Part shown: positions 1-13,100 of the stretch, one piece after another
Layout of the letters: each line of letters opens with the position of its first letter
How positions within the stretch are numbered: position 1 is the stretch's first letter
Assembly (NCBI RefSeq): GCF_026151205.1
Contig: NC_087075.1
Coordinates: forward strand, 7,086,858 to 7,150,857
DNA length: 64,000 nt
From: Bolinopsis microptera
Taxonomy: Eukaryota > Ctenophora > Tentaculata > Lobata > Bolinopsidae
Reading direction: 5' to 3'
Made by a program: the position numbers and the translations under genes
The notes under the pieces: model-generated
Databases searched by the model: none
The model's input: the letters and a program-made list of their open reading frames with translations, nothing else
Told to the model about the DNA's origin: nothing

Positions 1-1
1 C

Positions 2-1765
2 AAGCCACCTTTGTACCCTGGGAGGATGATTACTACTGGATGTGGTTCGTACATTGAGAACCTATCTGCCCTGACTGCATACGAATTGAAGAAGGCTATT
101 TTAGATTATAGAATTATTGACACCCCTCATTTTTTGAGGAAGATTGATAGCTTGAATGAGTCCACCATATTGTTGGGTAAGGAGGTGATACATGTTGCCA
201 TAGATATATCCAACATGTTCACCAATATCCCCAGGGATATGGGGATCCAACAATGCACCAAGCACCTGAATGAAAGAAGTAGTTATGATCAATTGTTCAG
301 TACAGAATGCATTATTAGTGCTCTAGAAATCACTCTTGATTACAACATAGCTTCGTTCAACGGTATAACATACCGTCAGGAGCGTGGAGCGGCGATGGGT
401 CCTAATAACTCATGTGAGTATGCAGATTGTGCAATGGATAAGATCGATATTTTAGTTAATGAAAGAGATTTAGAACATGGCCCGCCACACAGACCAGCAT
501 TCTGGGGTAGGTTGCGTGACGATATATACATGGCCTGGCCTGGTACTGTTGAGGAGCTTCTACAATTTATGGAATGGCTCAATAGTATCCATCCGGACCT
601 TGTGTTTACTTACGACTACTCTAAGGATGGTGTTGAGTTTTTAGACACCTATGTCTATGCTGTTGGCGATGTTATTCATACCAAACTTTACTCTAAGCCC
701 AGTGACACCCACTGCTATCTCATCCCCACCTCATGTCATAGGAGCCATGTTCTCAAAAACATACCCTATGGTGTGGCGAGGCGAGTGAGGCAGAACAATA
801 GTGAAGACACTAATTTCTTAGAGCAAAGGGAGGTATATACTGGTTACCTTGTAGCCCGTGGTTACCATTCTAGTATTGTAGACGATGCTTTCAACAAATT
901 TAGTGATATAACCAATAGGAAAAACTTGTATGCCCCTAAAAATAAGGATGAGACGACTACTTGTCTAATACCCATGGTGATGGATCAGAATCCAGCACTT
1001 CCCAACATGGGGAGCATTATTCACAAGTATAAGCACCTTCTTAATCTCGATCCAGCCTTGAAGAAGCTAGTACGTGCTGACAGTGTATTTGTAAGTCACC
1101 GAAAGAATCAAACTATCGGTGGCATGCTTGTACACAATAAGTATCGTGCTAGTGGAACTGTAAGCAGTGATAGAGATGGAGAAGCCACTGCTAGTCAATT
1201 TCTTGAACCAGACGCTGCAATATTGCCGGCTGTTCGGGAGGCTGACAACGCAGGGTGCCATGCCTGTGGAAAATGCTATGTTTGTAAGCAAAGTTTCCTG
1301 TCCCCTTGTTCCAAATTTAGTAGTCACCATTCTAAACAAGTTTTCCCTATTACTAAATATATAACTTGTCAGAGTAATAACCTTATTTATTTAATGGAGT
1401 GTAGAACTTGTAAACAGTCGTATGTAGGATATACTACTTCTAATCTCCCTAAGAGATTTTCTAATCATAAGAGCCACATTAAGAAAGGTATCAGAAGTTG
1501 TAAGTTAGTAAATCACTTTTTAGATATTGATCATGATTTAGATTTTAGTTCAGTAGCCTTATATAACACTTCACTTAGTACGCACCTTTCTGTTATTATA
1601 GTGGACGCTCTTGAATTTAAACCTGAAATAAGTCAAGCAGATAGGGAAAAGGCCATGGAAGCTAGAGAGGGGTTCTACCAGACCCAATTGAAAACCCTTG
1701 AGCGTTATGGGGGTATGAACACCCTCGATAGTAACCACATCCTTTTTAAATCCGCTGGAGCTTAG
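2..1765 (+). CDS. Penelope-like element reverse transcriptase with GIY-YIG endonuclease (5' end outside window)
   Basis: The frame is already open at base 2, so the listed start is the window edge. Seen in order: an RT motif with DISNMFTNIP (about residue 65), the GAAMG motif, an RDDI box standing for the RT catalytic YxDD, the FLD motif, a Cys cluster (CHACGKCYVC), then LIYLMEC with YVGYT about 20 residues later and an RF/R helix. That is the GIY-YIG nuclease core, and a Glu in the final helix (EAREGFYQTQ) fits its metal ligand. RT followed by GIY-YIG is diagnostic of canonical Penelope-like elements, which copy themselves by target-primed reverse transcription. No frameshift is visible up to the TAG, so this copy may be young. 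The RDDI variant of the catalytic box is unusual but keeps both Asp residues. Confidence 0.85.
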   Translation, partial: KPPLYPGRMITTGCGSYIENLSALTAYELKKAILDYRIIDTPHFLRKIDSLNESTILLGKEVIHVAIDISNMFTNIPRDMGIQQCTKHLNERSSYDQLFSTECIISALEITLDYNIASFNGITYRQERGAAMGPNNSCEYADCAMDKIDILVNERDLEHGPPHRPAFWGRLRDDIYMAWPGTVEELLQFMEWLNSIHPDLVFTYDYSKDGVEFLDTYVYAVGDVIHTKLYSKPSDTHCYLIPTSCHRSHVLKNIPYGVARRVRQNNSEDTNFLEQREVYTGYLVARGYHSSIVDDAFNKFSDITNRKNLYAPKNKDETTTCLIPMVMDQNPALPNMGSIIHKYKHLLNLDPALKKLVRADSVFVSHRKNQTIGGMLVHNKYRASGTVSSDRDGEATASQFLEPDAAILPAVREADNAGCHACGKCYVCKQSFLSPCSKFSSHHSKQVFPITKYITCQSNNLIYLMECRTCKQSYVGYTTSNLPKRFSNHKSHIKKGIRSCKLVNHFLDIDHDLDFSSVALYNTSLSTHLSVIIVDALEFKPEISQADREKAMEAREGFYQTQLKTLERYGGMNTLDSNHILFKSAGA

Positions 1766-3983
1766 TGTTTAGTTTATTTATTTTATTTGACATGATCTCA
1801 GCCTATTAACCCGTGTTTAGTTTACAATATTGCTATCAGAGACGTGTTATATCCATTACTATTTATATATGTTTACTGCTTGATTCAGAGAAATCTAGCT
1901 TTTTCCGAGAAACTAATCTTTAATAGATTAGATAAAATGTACGCAGCCATTTTTTTCGTTTGATTATTACTCAGTATATTTTAGTTTTGTACCGTTTTAA
2001 GTCACATAGTTTTGTACGTCTTCCTAAGACTTGTTTTCCTTTCCTAGTTTGTAAGTTATTTTAAAGATTTGTGAATATTCCAGTTGCTTTTAGAACAATT
2101 TTATCTCAGATAACGATGTTTAATAAAATGATGCAAAGACTTATTTCGAAGATCTAATCAACACCGACTTTTAATGTGTAGGAGTACAGCTACAAAATAT
2201 ATATACATATTATAAGTGCAGTCAATAACTCCTTTAAGGGTTGTTCACATATTACGTTATCACTTTTTGGCCCATTTTTACCCCCCCCCCCCCCACCCTC
2301 CCCTCCGTAATCAGTTTTACATAATATAGCTATTAGCTATTTTGTCAAAATTACACTAGCTTAATCATCTAGAAACCCCTCCTCTCCTCCCTCGCGTCGG
2401 CTGATTTCGTGATATTTGAACGACCCCTAATATTGGTTATTTAGTTACCTTCTGATTAGCTTTAATCTATATAATAAGTGCAGTTAGTAACTAATTTATT
2501 GGTTATTTGGTTACCTTCTGATTGGTTCGTCTTTGACAAGGTCTATAACCTCGTCTGGAATTCTCATGTATTTAATTGTGTTTCCTCTGATGAAACATTC
2601 TGGTATCTTCCAAAACTGATCGCCTGAAAAAATAACACGATTGATACCACACAGAAAAAAAATCAAAAAGAATTATTTGATATCTCCAGAAATAGCCCAA
2701 TGGCTTAAAATGGCATAAAATGGAGACTATTTCTATGGAGAAAATGGAAAAACCTATGAGTAATTCTCCATGTTCTCCATTTATGCCATTGCATATTACC
2801 ATCTTTGCTAGTGCAAATGAAGTAATGTAAATGCAAATTACCATCTTTGCTAGTGCAAATGACGTCGCGAAGGTAAATGTTCATCCACGTGTCACATTTC
2901 ACCAGGTTACCATTGTACGTTTCTCCTGCGAAAGTTAAGTTTAATACCATCTGTATCTATCTTTTCAGTAGGGAAGAGTTTTTTCCCGGGATTCTTTTTA
3001 AGTCAATGGGAAATTTCATTGCTAGATATTAAAATTAAAAGCATTATCGCCAGCGCATAATTTGACAGCATAATAATAAATAGTACTAATAATTACTTAC
3101 CATTTTTAAGCTCGATCAACATGGGATGGTCGATGGCAGTCTGTATAAGTGATAGTGGCAGCACCATGTCTACATGGTTATTTGGTTAATTATAGTAGTA
3201 TATAGTAACAGTATAGTAGCATGTAGTAATAACAAATTTTCTACTTTTTAAAATATTACAGTAAGTATATAAACAATAAATTTACTTTCTTGAACAACTG
3301 AAAGTAAACGACAAGGGCCAGGGGTTCTAAATTTTTCGTTAAGCTCATTTTTCCTTTTTTTTTGAGTTACAAGAGTTTTCCAATCGGTATTAAAACAGTA
3401 AAATAAAAGTGCGGATTTAGTAAAACATACCAGTTATTACAGCGGGATTTTCAATAAATTATTATAAAAACATCTGATGTCCTTCAGTTTTAAGGTTAAT
3501 TAGAGACAAGTTTTAGAGATAGTTAATTAACGGGTGATTAAATAAATGAACATTAGACTGCTTTAATCCAGGTAAACACACAATAATTAACGCTGACTGC
3601 TTTATTACTGTTACCATGGTTACCGGGGAAACTGACAGTGCGATAAAATAGATCTGAATTTTTAGATCGTTTTCCGAATGGAGTCGAGCATGAGTAGTCC
3701 CTAATAGAAACTACTCTTACGAGATAATGTGAACAGGAAATACTAAATACTCGGTCAAAACAGTAGTTTAAGTTTGGTCCTGATGAAATTACTCTAATAA
3801 ACAATTAAACATGTGGGACGATTTTAAAGTGGGATTTTCTCTAAAAATGGTAGTTAACCGTTTTACTGTTACCATGGTTTTCGGACCCGACAACTTATAT
3901 TCAAACAAGAATCCCAGTCACAACCAAGTCACGTGACTTCTCACAATTTGAAACTATTTACTGAGTGGTCGATCCAGCTCGTT
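1766..3983. other. Gene-free stretch between the Penelope-like ORF and the PHRF1 3' end
   Basis: No ORF with protein-like composition is seen on either strand. It holds a poly-C run near 2281-2294, a partial direct repeat around 2435-2530 (TTGGTTATTT plus ACCTTCTGATT, twice), a 26-bp direct duplication at 2797-2861, and AT-rich filler. The first few hundred bases are probably the 3' untranslated part of the Penelope-like element. The stretch next to 3983 should hold the PHRF1 3' UTR on the minus strand; I could not fix its poly(A) site. Confidence 0.5.
2797..2861. repeat. 26-bp direct duplication
   Basis: ATTACCATCTTTGCTAGTGC followed by AAATGA occurs at about 2797-2822 and again at 2836-2861, separated by 13 bp. 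It is a simple local duplication with no coding meaning seen. Confidence 0.8.
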
Positions 3984-4127
3984 TCAGAGGGCAGCTTGTT
4001 CGACAGTTTTTGTCACTTTTGCTTTTGCTTTGTGGTGTTTGGACTGCTTGATGTACAATGCCACCATTTCTGTAATCTTATCAGGTCTGAGAGGGTCCCC
4101 CCGTTTCACATGCCGACTTTCGTACAC
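3984..4127 (-). CDS. PHRF1: PHRF1 exon 12 (last coding exon, end of SRI-like domain)
   Basis: Acceptor CATCAG precedes 4127, phase 0. It encodes [20 protein letters not shown], then [17 protein letters not shown], and ends in TGA at 3984-3986. The Lys-Ile/Val then Tyr-Ile/Val helix followed by a basic tail corresponds to the last helix of the vertebrate PHRF1 C-terminus. It is only 48 codons long, and the reading frame on the other strand here is a shadow. Confidence 0.8.
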   Translation of the reverse strand: MYESRHVKRGDPLRPDKITEMVALYIKQSKHHKAKAKVTKTVEQAAL

Positions 4128-7100
4128 CTGATGGGTTGGTTTGTGTCACGTGGTGTAAATTATGTGCTCTGATTGGTGAGTTTGTGTCACATTGTGTTAA
4201 TAATGTGTTACGTTTGATTATTTTGCGTCACATGGTGTAAATAATGTGTTACGATTGATTATTTTGTGTCACATGATGTAAATAATGTGTTCTGATTGAT
4301 TATTTTGTGTCACATGGTGTTAATAATGTGTTCTGATTGGTTATCTACCTTGCTGACAACTTGCTTCATGATGTTCTTGTATTCCTCTTTAGTAATTTTC
4401 TTCTTTTTGTAAGGAACTTTTAGAGCAAGTTTGACGATATTTGCTATCTCTTGCTGTACGTTTCCATTGGTGCCATGTTTACCAGGCTTTCCGTCACTCT
4501 TATCTTTATCACTCTTATCTTTCTCTCCTGAACCTTTCACTTTAGGTTTTATCTGAAATATAACAGTGATGCAGAGGGTTGTATTAAAGGGGCGGTACTA
4601 GATAGATGAAAGGGTTATTGCTTATCGCTTATCTTTCAAAAGTTTTTGTCTACTCCTGGCCTCTCAAACATTACCCGGTAAATCAACAACAACAAGAAAT
4701 GCACTTTTGAAAGGTAAGGGTTATTATGCTAACCTTAGTATTAGTAGTTGTGGTTATTATGCTAACCTTAGTATTAATAGTTGTGGTTATTATGCTAACC
4801 TTAGTATTAGTAGTTGTGGTTATTATGCTAACCTTAGTATTAGTAGTTGTGGTTATTATGCTAACCTTAGTATTATTAGTTGTGGTTATTATGCTAACCT
4901 TAGTATTAGAAGTATAGGTTGTGGTTATTATGCTAACCTTAGTATTAATAGTTGTGGTAATTATGCTAACCTTAGTATTAATAGTTGTGGTTATTATGCT
5001 AACCTTAGTATTAATAGTTGTGGTTATTATGCTAACCTTAGTATTAGTAGTTGTGGTTATTATGCTAACCTTAGTATTAGTAGTTGTGGAGGCAGGGGGT
5101 GGTAAGAGAGGAGTGGTGCTAGGAGAGAGGTGGGAGGGTTGCTGAGTTGCTGGAGGAGGTGGTGGTGGAACATCGTCCTCCTCAATGTCCATATCCTCAC
5201 TACCTATCGTGTCCAGTAGCTCCCTTCAATGCTCTCCATTATCATCTTTAGAGGGTTGCTGGCTGTGTTCATTCGAGTCTCTGGCAAGTTATTTACGTGA
5301 GGTTTTGAAGTTACGATTCTCTTCGGGAAACTATTAACAATCACTTTTAGGGAAGGTGGGGTGGGGTGGAGGTGGGGTGGAGTGCAGGTGGGGTGTTCAG
5401 CACAAATAACTTAAAATACCTCTAGCAGTAGTACCTCTAGGATCTATAGGAGTACGGTTGTCCGGAGTTGCTCGATGATTGTCAGGAGTGCTATGCTGAT
5501 TGTCAGGGTTGTCCGGTTTTGTCTCACTTTCATCTTCTCCTGCAGATTTTAACTAAGTACTAAATTCGTTGAAATTAGGTAAGTTCTTTGAAATATTCCG
5601 GCCGTATCATGTTTTGCGGCCTAGAATTCAGTTGCTGTACACTGTACAGGCCACAGGGGGCCAGTGGCCAAAAGTCAGAAAACATACGTTCGGGCTTATT
5701 TTTCAGTCATTGAGTGCCCGATTGAAATACTTCTTTGTGGTATTTCTTGCTATTATCACTCATTCGAGGAATAGATCAAATATTATGTTGTGTTAGGAGT
5801 AGAATCATGCGTTATAGCACAGCATAAAGATCAAAATATTGAAGATCAGTGATTTAAATGCTGTGTACTCTAATAATAGAGTACTGGAGTAGTTCCAATA
5901 GAACAGCAACTCACTTCTTGTAAGGTTAAATCTTTTGGGCTCTGAAATTTTCGAGGGGAAAAAGTTTAAATCAACGAATCTCATAAGGCATTTAAACACT
6001 TTTCACCAGCTAGCATGCAAAATATTGATTGACGATGTCAATCCCTTCCATCTCGTAGCTTTGCTAAAATCTTGTCTGGTAGTGCATCATAATGTTTGCG
6101 GCGGCGCGCCACAAGTAACAAGAAGGAAAATGATTCTAATAAGGACAAGCAATTACCTGGAGTGTAAGAGGTGGGAGACTGCGCCTCCCTGGACCACGCA
6201 TCATTGAACTGTTCTAGTGCATAGGAGTCATTCAGTGCAGTGAGCATGATGGATGGAGAACCCATTATATCAGTTACTGACATGGTGGACGGGGCAGGAG
6301 GGTCCAATCTGGAGCGCTTTCTCACCATTGATCCATTGCTAAAATCGAGAGTTGCTAAATTTGAGAGTATGGAGGTAGGTTGGGAGTTATTGTTAACATA
6401 TACTAAAGGAGCTGAGCAGCTCTTGCCGTTAGCCAGGGGGCTTCTACCCGCAGAGTCAGGTACAGTAGAGGCAGTTACAGTCCTGCTAGATTCAGTGGAG
6501 GTGGCTGCCTCTCCGTGATCCTGTATAACTAGAGATCCACGAGGGGGAGGGGGAGGGGGTGGTGGCGGAGAAGCGTCCAAGAGAGGTATCACTAGTTTCT
6601 TATTCTCTCCTTCGCCTCCTTCAGAGAGCTTCCTTTTCTTGTCAACGTCCTGTGAGGTCCTCTTTGACTCAGAATGTTTCCTGGTTTCTCTACTAGACGC
6701 TTTTTTACCTCCAGTTTCACTTTTCTTTCGCTCTTCAGTTCTGGAGGATGTCCGACTGTCTCGAGATTTTCTGTTGGAATCTGAAGGTCGCCTTCGCTTA
6801 TCTGTATCTGAGGAGCGTTTTTTCCTATCAGGAACCGGGTGCTTCTCTTCTCTGCTTCTCTTCTCGATTTCAGTTTGTTTTCGGACCCGATCCCGTCGCC
6901 TTTCCTCTTGAAGTTCAGGAGGAGTCATCAAGTATTCCGGGGTGGAAAGACCAGGGGAAGCTGCAGGTGGTGAAGTGATGGGCCCCGCACTGGGCTCCGC
7001 AAATCCTGGTGAAGTTTCCTTGATGAGAAATTCCGGAGTTTTTGGAGAAGGTGTCTTTATATTGTTCATTTCCTCAGCTCGCTTCATCTTTATAACGAGG

Positions 7101-10100
7101 TCGGAGACAGTGTTTATCTGGGGCGATGAGGGTGAACACTCAGTATCATCTCCATCGCCTGAGTCGATGATCATGTCGTCCGAGTCACCAGTCTCAGAAC
7201 CACGCTCCTTCGCGATATTCTTCATGGTGTTCGAGAATCCAGGTGCTGCTAATTTCTCAACGATAGATGTCAGTGAGGGCAGCTGTACCTGGGACAAGTT
7301 AGGCATAGTGGATGCCTCTTCAGTTTCAGTGGCTTTACTCTTCGTCGGCCAAACATCGTCTAATGGTGATTCGTCACCAGGCGAATACACATCATCAAGA
7401 GATCCTAACGCTCCCGTGAAGTTATCTGAAATACTGGTACTGTTGGTCTTCTGTTCCAGTTTTTGGAGAGAGGAGGGCGGACTAGGAATTTCATTGAGTC
7501 TGATTGTGCCCTTAAGGATTTCTAACGAATGATGAGGCGAAGAGCTTTTCTTACTTTCAGACTCAGCTTTTCTTAGAGTCTTGTCTCGGCCAAATTCATC
7601 TAGCTTCATTGAAGTTTTCCGTTTTCTTCCTTTCGTGCTCCGTTTATCTGAATCTCTTCCTCCTGAGTCATTCCTTCCTGCTCGAGAATGTTTAGCATGA
7701 GAAGAGCTGCGATGTTTGTGTGATTGCGAGCTGTTGTCCTCTTGGTCAGGCTTATCACTGTATTTGTCGCGGAGATTTTCTATGATGTGCAGAGAATTTG
7801 ACCTTGATCTAGATCTAGATACGGAATGAACCCGAGATCTAGACCTAGATAAAGAGCGTACTCTAGATCTTGATCTAGATAAGGAGCGTACTCGAGATCT
7901 GGAACTAGATTTGGACCTCGATTTTGGTTTCTTGAGCGATTTCTTCTCCTTAGAACTAACCCTATCTTTCGATTTTAGTTTCTTTTTCTTCTTTCGGACC
8001 TTTTTCTTTTTTCCTTTTCTTCGCTTCTTTTTCAACACTCGTATTTTCGTTTTCATTTTCTTTTCCCAATTTATTATTTCGTGACGATTTCGACTTGTTT
8101 GAAGATGCCTTGTCGGACTTTTCGTCGGACCTCTTATCGGTCTTTACATGTGTACTTTCGAATGATTTAGCATGCTTACTCTTTCTAACGTTTTTCGTTC
8201 CCTCAGGAGCCGTGCTTGACGTCTCTTCTTTCCCATCATCTTTATTATCACTGAAACTACCAGTCTTACGTTTATCGTCCGACGAAGATTTCTTCTTTGA
8301 AGATGATGTTTCTTTATCCGAACATTCAGTTTTGGGTAATTTCGCACTCTTCTTTTCATTCTCTGATATTTCCTTTCTCTCCTGAGAGTCAGACGCTTTT
8401 ACAACATCCTCCTTCCCTGCAGAATCTTTTACAGCGGGCACCTCACTACTGTTCTCGGAAACAATGCTGTCGTTCGCCTCTTTTTTAGTTTTAGGAGGAG
8501 ACTTAACAGATTTGCTCGATCTTCTACGTCGAGGGGAGGAGCTGTAAGATCTACTTCTGCTGCGCGACTCCTTTTTACTAGACTTGCGCTTTCCACCTCC
8601 AGATTTAGACTTTTCTGATGATTTATCACGCTTCTCCGATGATTTATCAAGCTTTTCTTCAACTTTTGGACGCTTTTCAGAGGTTGAATCTCGTTTTCTT
8701 TTGGACGACTTCTTTTCTTCGGATTTAGATGGAGAACATTTACTCGAATCTATTCTCACTTTACGTTGACGGACGGGACATTCTTGATCGACTGATTGTT
8801 TGGGTGCATTTTTTGTATCTTTCTCTTTCAGTACTTCGTCTCGGGTCTTGTAAACGATGTCTCCCTTTTTATCTACGGTGGCAGTTTTAGAAGTAGCGTT
8901 AATGATGTCAGCAGTGATGAGATCAAGTACGTTTACAGGAGTGGGGTTCACTGCACTGTCCCTTTGAGTGGAAGGTCCGGGTTGAGCCTCTTCAAAGTAA
9001 CGATGAGCACCCAGAACAGACTCCGCCTTCGGTGCTTTGTGGGCCCGTATTGCAGCGGTAGAGAATCCAGCCACCTCACTACTGGTCAGATCTGATGGTC
9101 TTGTATCTGAAAAGTGGTTTGGTTAATGTATGATGTTACTGCATTTAAATCATCTCTACCGTTACTGCTTCAGCTCAGCTAGTGCTTTAAATTTAAATAC
9201 AAATCATCGGTAACGTATATGCATCTCAGCTACCCCTAGCACATAATAACCCAACTATAATGTAACACTCCTATCAGCATCCCCTTGTACCCCCTGATAT
9301 GAACAAAACTACTATAGTATTGAGTATTCCATCTGGATAGATAGTCCAGCGCGCGCGGCTCTTGCCGCGCGCTCTCACAAATTGTTGGAAAATTGTTTTG
9401 TATCGACAAAAATCTCTTTGCGCGCTACGCACAAATGTAATTTGGATCGGCATATTCAGACTTTCGCGGGACAAAACGCTACAGAAACTACAAACCTTTC
9501 TAAATTTTAATGTAAATATTCCTCAAAGAGCCCTCGCTACCTATCAGTAATGCTTCTAATGATTCGGACTTAAAATCAACCAAAATTTACCAGTGAGGCC
9601 CCGACAGTGACATAACAGAGGACCCAATCAAGATAACATTTGATAGCTCGGAGCAGACCAGACCTCGAGGGTTTGAGCACATGCGGTTACCTTCCATTCC
9701 TGGTGCAGCTCTAAACATCAATCACATGAATCATTCCCATAGATTTAATGATAGAGGAAGAAGTGGCAAAAGAAGCCCTCAGACTTAAGTTCAACCGCTG
9801 GATAAATTAAACTATGGTCAACCAGATGGAAGCTAACCACCAACACAAAACTCAACGAACAGTTACTAAATGCTACCATCTTCAACTCTCAGGGATAAGA
9901 CCAACGGACTACATCTATGAATGTGGACTTTGGTTTTACCACCGAAATCCATCGTATTTCGGAGTACCAGGACGATAAGGACAATACCAACACTACCCAA
10001 TGCTACACTGATGGCTCCAAAATGAGCGAACAAGTCAGAACAACAATTGTAGAACAACAATTGTAGAACAACAGTTGTAGAACAACAATTGTAGAACAAC

Positions 10101-13100
10101 AATTGTAGAACAACAATTGTAGAACAACAATTGTAGAACAGCAATTTTAGAACAACAATTGTAGAACAACAATTGTAGAACAACAATTGTAGAACAACAA
10201 TTGTAGAACAACAATTGTAGAACAACAATTGTAGAACAACAATTGTAAAACAACAATTTTAGAACAGCAATTTTAGAACAACAATTTTAGAACAACAATT
10301 GTAGAACAACAATTGTAGAACAGCAATTGTGGATAACGACACTTCTCCACAAGCTAAGGGCTTCAAGAAAATCAATTATATTATAACTCTTCGAACAAAA
10401 AATAAACAGCTATGTTTGCTATAATAACTATGGTGACTATCAGTTCCACCGATATATCTTAAAATTAAAGAGTTTAAATGATGATTACAACACTTTTGAA
10501 ACACCGAATTTTATTTATTAATACTCTAAAAATGTAATGTATTTCCTGAAGACTATTATTAAAACTTCAACAATTGTGATTATTTGCTGAGGTTTGCCTA
10601 CCTCGTTGGTTCCAGGCTTCCAAACGTTCTGGACTAGATTTACGTGGTGGACTCCAGGCCCTGCAAGAAGGGTTTTAAGGAGGAGTTGTGAGGAGGGAAG
10701 TATCAGGTATTTTACAATTACTCCAAATAACATCCAGAGCAGTATAAAACTGAATTTGTAAAATAAGCAACATCGACTACTACAGTAAAACCTCTATATC
10801 CCGCTTTACCGGGACTCTCGGAAAGGAAACGTGCACGGTAAAGAAAAACCCGGTATAGAGAGGTTGACATAATCCAATCATCAGTATCTGTAGTCTAGAA
10901 AATAGCCTGTCAAGCAGTTAAGCGTCCCATTAGGAGCTGATATGCACTTAATGTGTCGTATTGTGATGATGGAATACAGCTCGATAATATATACTCAAAT
11001 CACTACCAAATACGATATGAGCTATGATGATACACATTTCTTGCACAACACGAGCTAATTAACTAAAAGTCTGTGAGAAAGAAGAAGCACAGTATATAAT
11101 TGAGGTTTTGCTGTACTTGTATGCAAAGGAAAGCTAGAATCCAACTTAATTAGCATTAAAATATTGGTTAATGTGGTAACTTACGCAGAGTTTGCAGCTC
11201 GTCTTTTGGAACGTTTGTTTCGTTTGTTCCTCAGTCCCCTAAGAGTATGAATACCAACAGTTCTAGTTGCTATCCGCGCTAATTTAGCACCCTGAAACAC
11301 GGAACATTAATAAAGTATAAAAGTGTGGATATCAACAGTTCTAGTTGCTATCCGCGCTAATTTAGCACCCTGAAACACGGAACATTAATAAAGTATAAAA
11401 GTGTGGATACCAACAGTTCTAGTTGCTATCCGCGCTAATTTAGCACCCTGAAACACGGAACATTAATAAAGTATAAAAGTGTGGATATCAACAGTTCTAG
11501 TTGCTATCCGCGCTAATTTAGCACCCTGAAACACGGAACATTAATAAAGTATAAGAGTATGAATACCAACAGTTCTAGTTGCTATCCGCGCTAATTTAGC
11601 ACCCTGAAACACGGAACATTAATAAAGTATAAAAGTGTGGATACCAACAGTTCTAGTTGCTATCCGCGCTAATTTAGCACCCTGAAACACGGAACATTAA
11701 TAAAGTATAAGAGTGTGGATACCAACAGTTCTAGTTGCTATCCGCGCTAATTTAGCACCCTGAAACACGGAACATTAATAAAGTATAAGAGTATGAATAC
11801 CAACAGTTCTAGTTGCTATCCGCGCTAATTTAGCACCCTGAAACACGGAACATTAATAAAGTATAAAAGTGTGGATATCAACAGTTCTAGTTGCTATCCG
11901 CGCTAATTTAGCACCCTGAAACACGGAACATTAATAAAGTATAAGAGTATGAATACCAACAGTTCTAGTTGCTATCCGCGCTAATTTAGCACCCTGAAAC
12001 ACGGAACATTAATAAAGTATAAGAGTGTGGATACCAACAGTTCTAGTTGCTATCCGCGCTAATTTAGCACCCTGAAACACGGAACATTAATAAAGTATAA
12101 GAGTGTGGATACCAACAGTTCTAGTTGCTATCCGCGCTAATTTAGCACCCTGAAACACGGAACATTAATAAAGTATAAGAGTGTGGATACCAACAGTTCT
12201 AGTTGCTATCCGCGCTAATTTAGCACCCTGAAACATGGAACATTAATAAAGTATAAGAGTGTGATACCAACAGTTCTAGTTGCTATCCGCGCTAATTTAG
12301 CACCCTGAAACATGGACATTAATAAAGTATAAGAGTGTGGATACCAACAGTTCTAGTTGCTATCCGCGCTAATTTAGCACCCTGAAACATGGAACATTAA
12401 TAAAGTATAAGAGTGTGGATACCAACAGTTCTAGTTGCTATCCGCGCTAATTTAGCACCCTGAAAGACATTAATAAAGTATAAGAGTGTGGATACCAACA
12501 GTTCTAGTTGCTATCCGCGCTAATTTAGCACCCTGAAACATGGAACATTAATAAAGTATAAGAGTGTGGATACCAACAGTTCTAGTTGCTATCCGCGCTA
12601 ATTTAGCACCCTGAAACATGGAACATTAATAAAGTATAAGAGTGTGGATACCAACAGTTCTAGTTGCTATCCGCGCTAATTTAGCACCCTGAAACATGGA
12701 ACATTAATAAAGTATAAGAGTGTGGATACCAACAGTTCTAGTTGCTATCCGCGCTAATTTAGCACCCTGAAACACGGAACATTAATAAAGTATAAGAGTG
12801 TGGATACCAACAGTTCTAGTTGCTATCCGCGCTAATTTAGCACCCTGAAACACGGAACATTAATAAAGTATAAGAGTGTGGATACCAACAGTTCTAGTTG
12901 CTATCCGCGCTAATTTAGCACCCTGAAACACGGAACATTAATAAAGTATAAGAGTGTGGATACCAACAGTTCTAGTTGCTATCCGCGCTAATTTAGCACC
13001 CTGAAACATGGAACATTAATAAAGTAAAAGAGTGTGAATACCAACAGTTCTAGTTGCTATCCGCGCTAATTTAGCACCCTGAAACACGGAACATTAATAA

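Noticed and set aside
4707-5145. Plus-strand frames with [11 protein letters not shown] and [11 protein letters not shown] repeats
   Set aside because: Three-frame openness of the 33-bp satellite; the real gene is on the minus strand.
6240-7532. Plus-strand frames of 90-196 codons opposite PHRF1 exon 8
   Set aside because: Shadows of the SR-rich minus-strand exon; no motif and no independent signals.
9866-10256. Cys-rich repeat proteins ([12 protein letters not shown])
   Set aside because: Artefact of the 14-bp satellite; no start, no splice or domain support.
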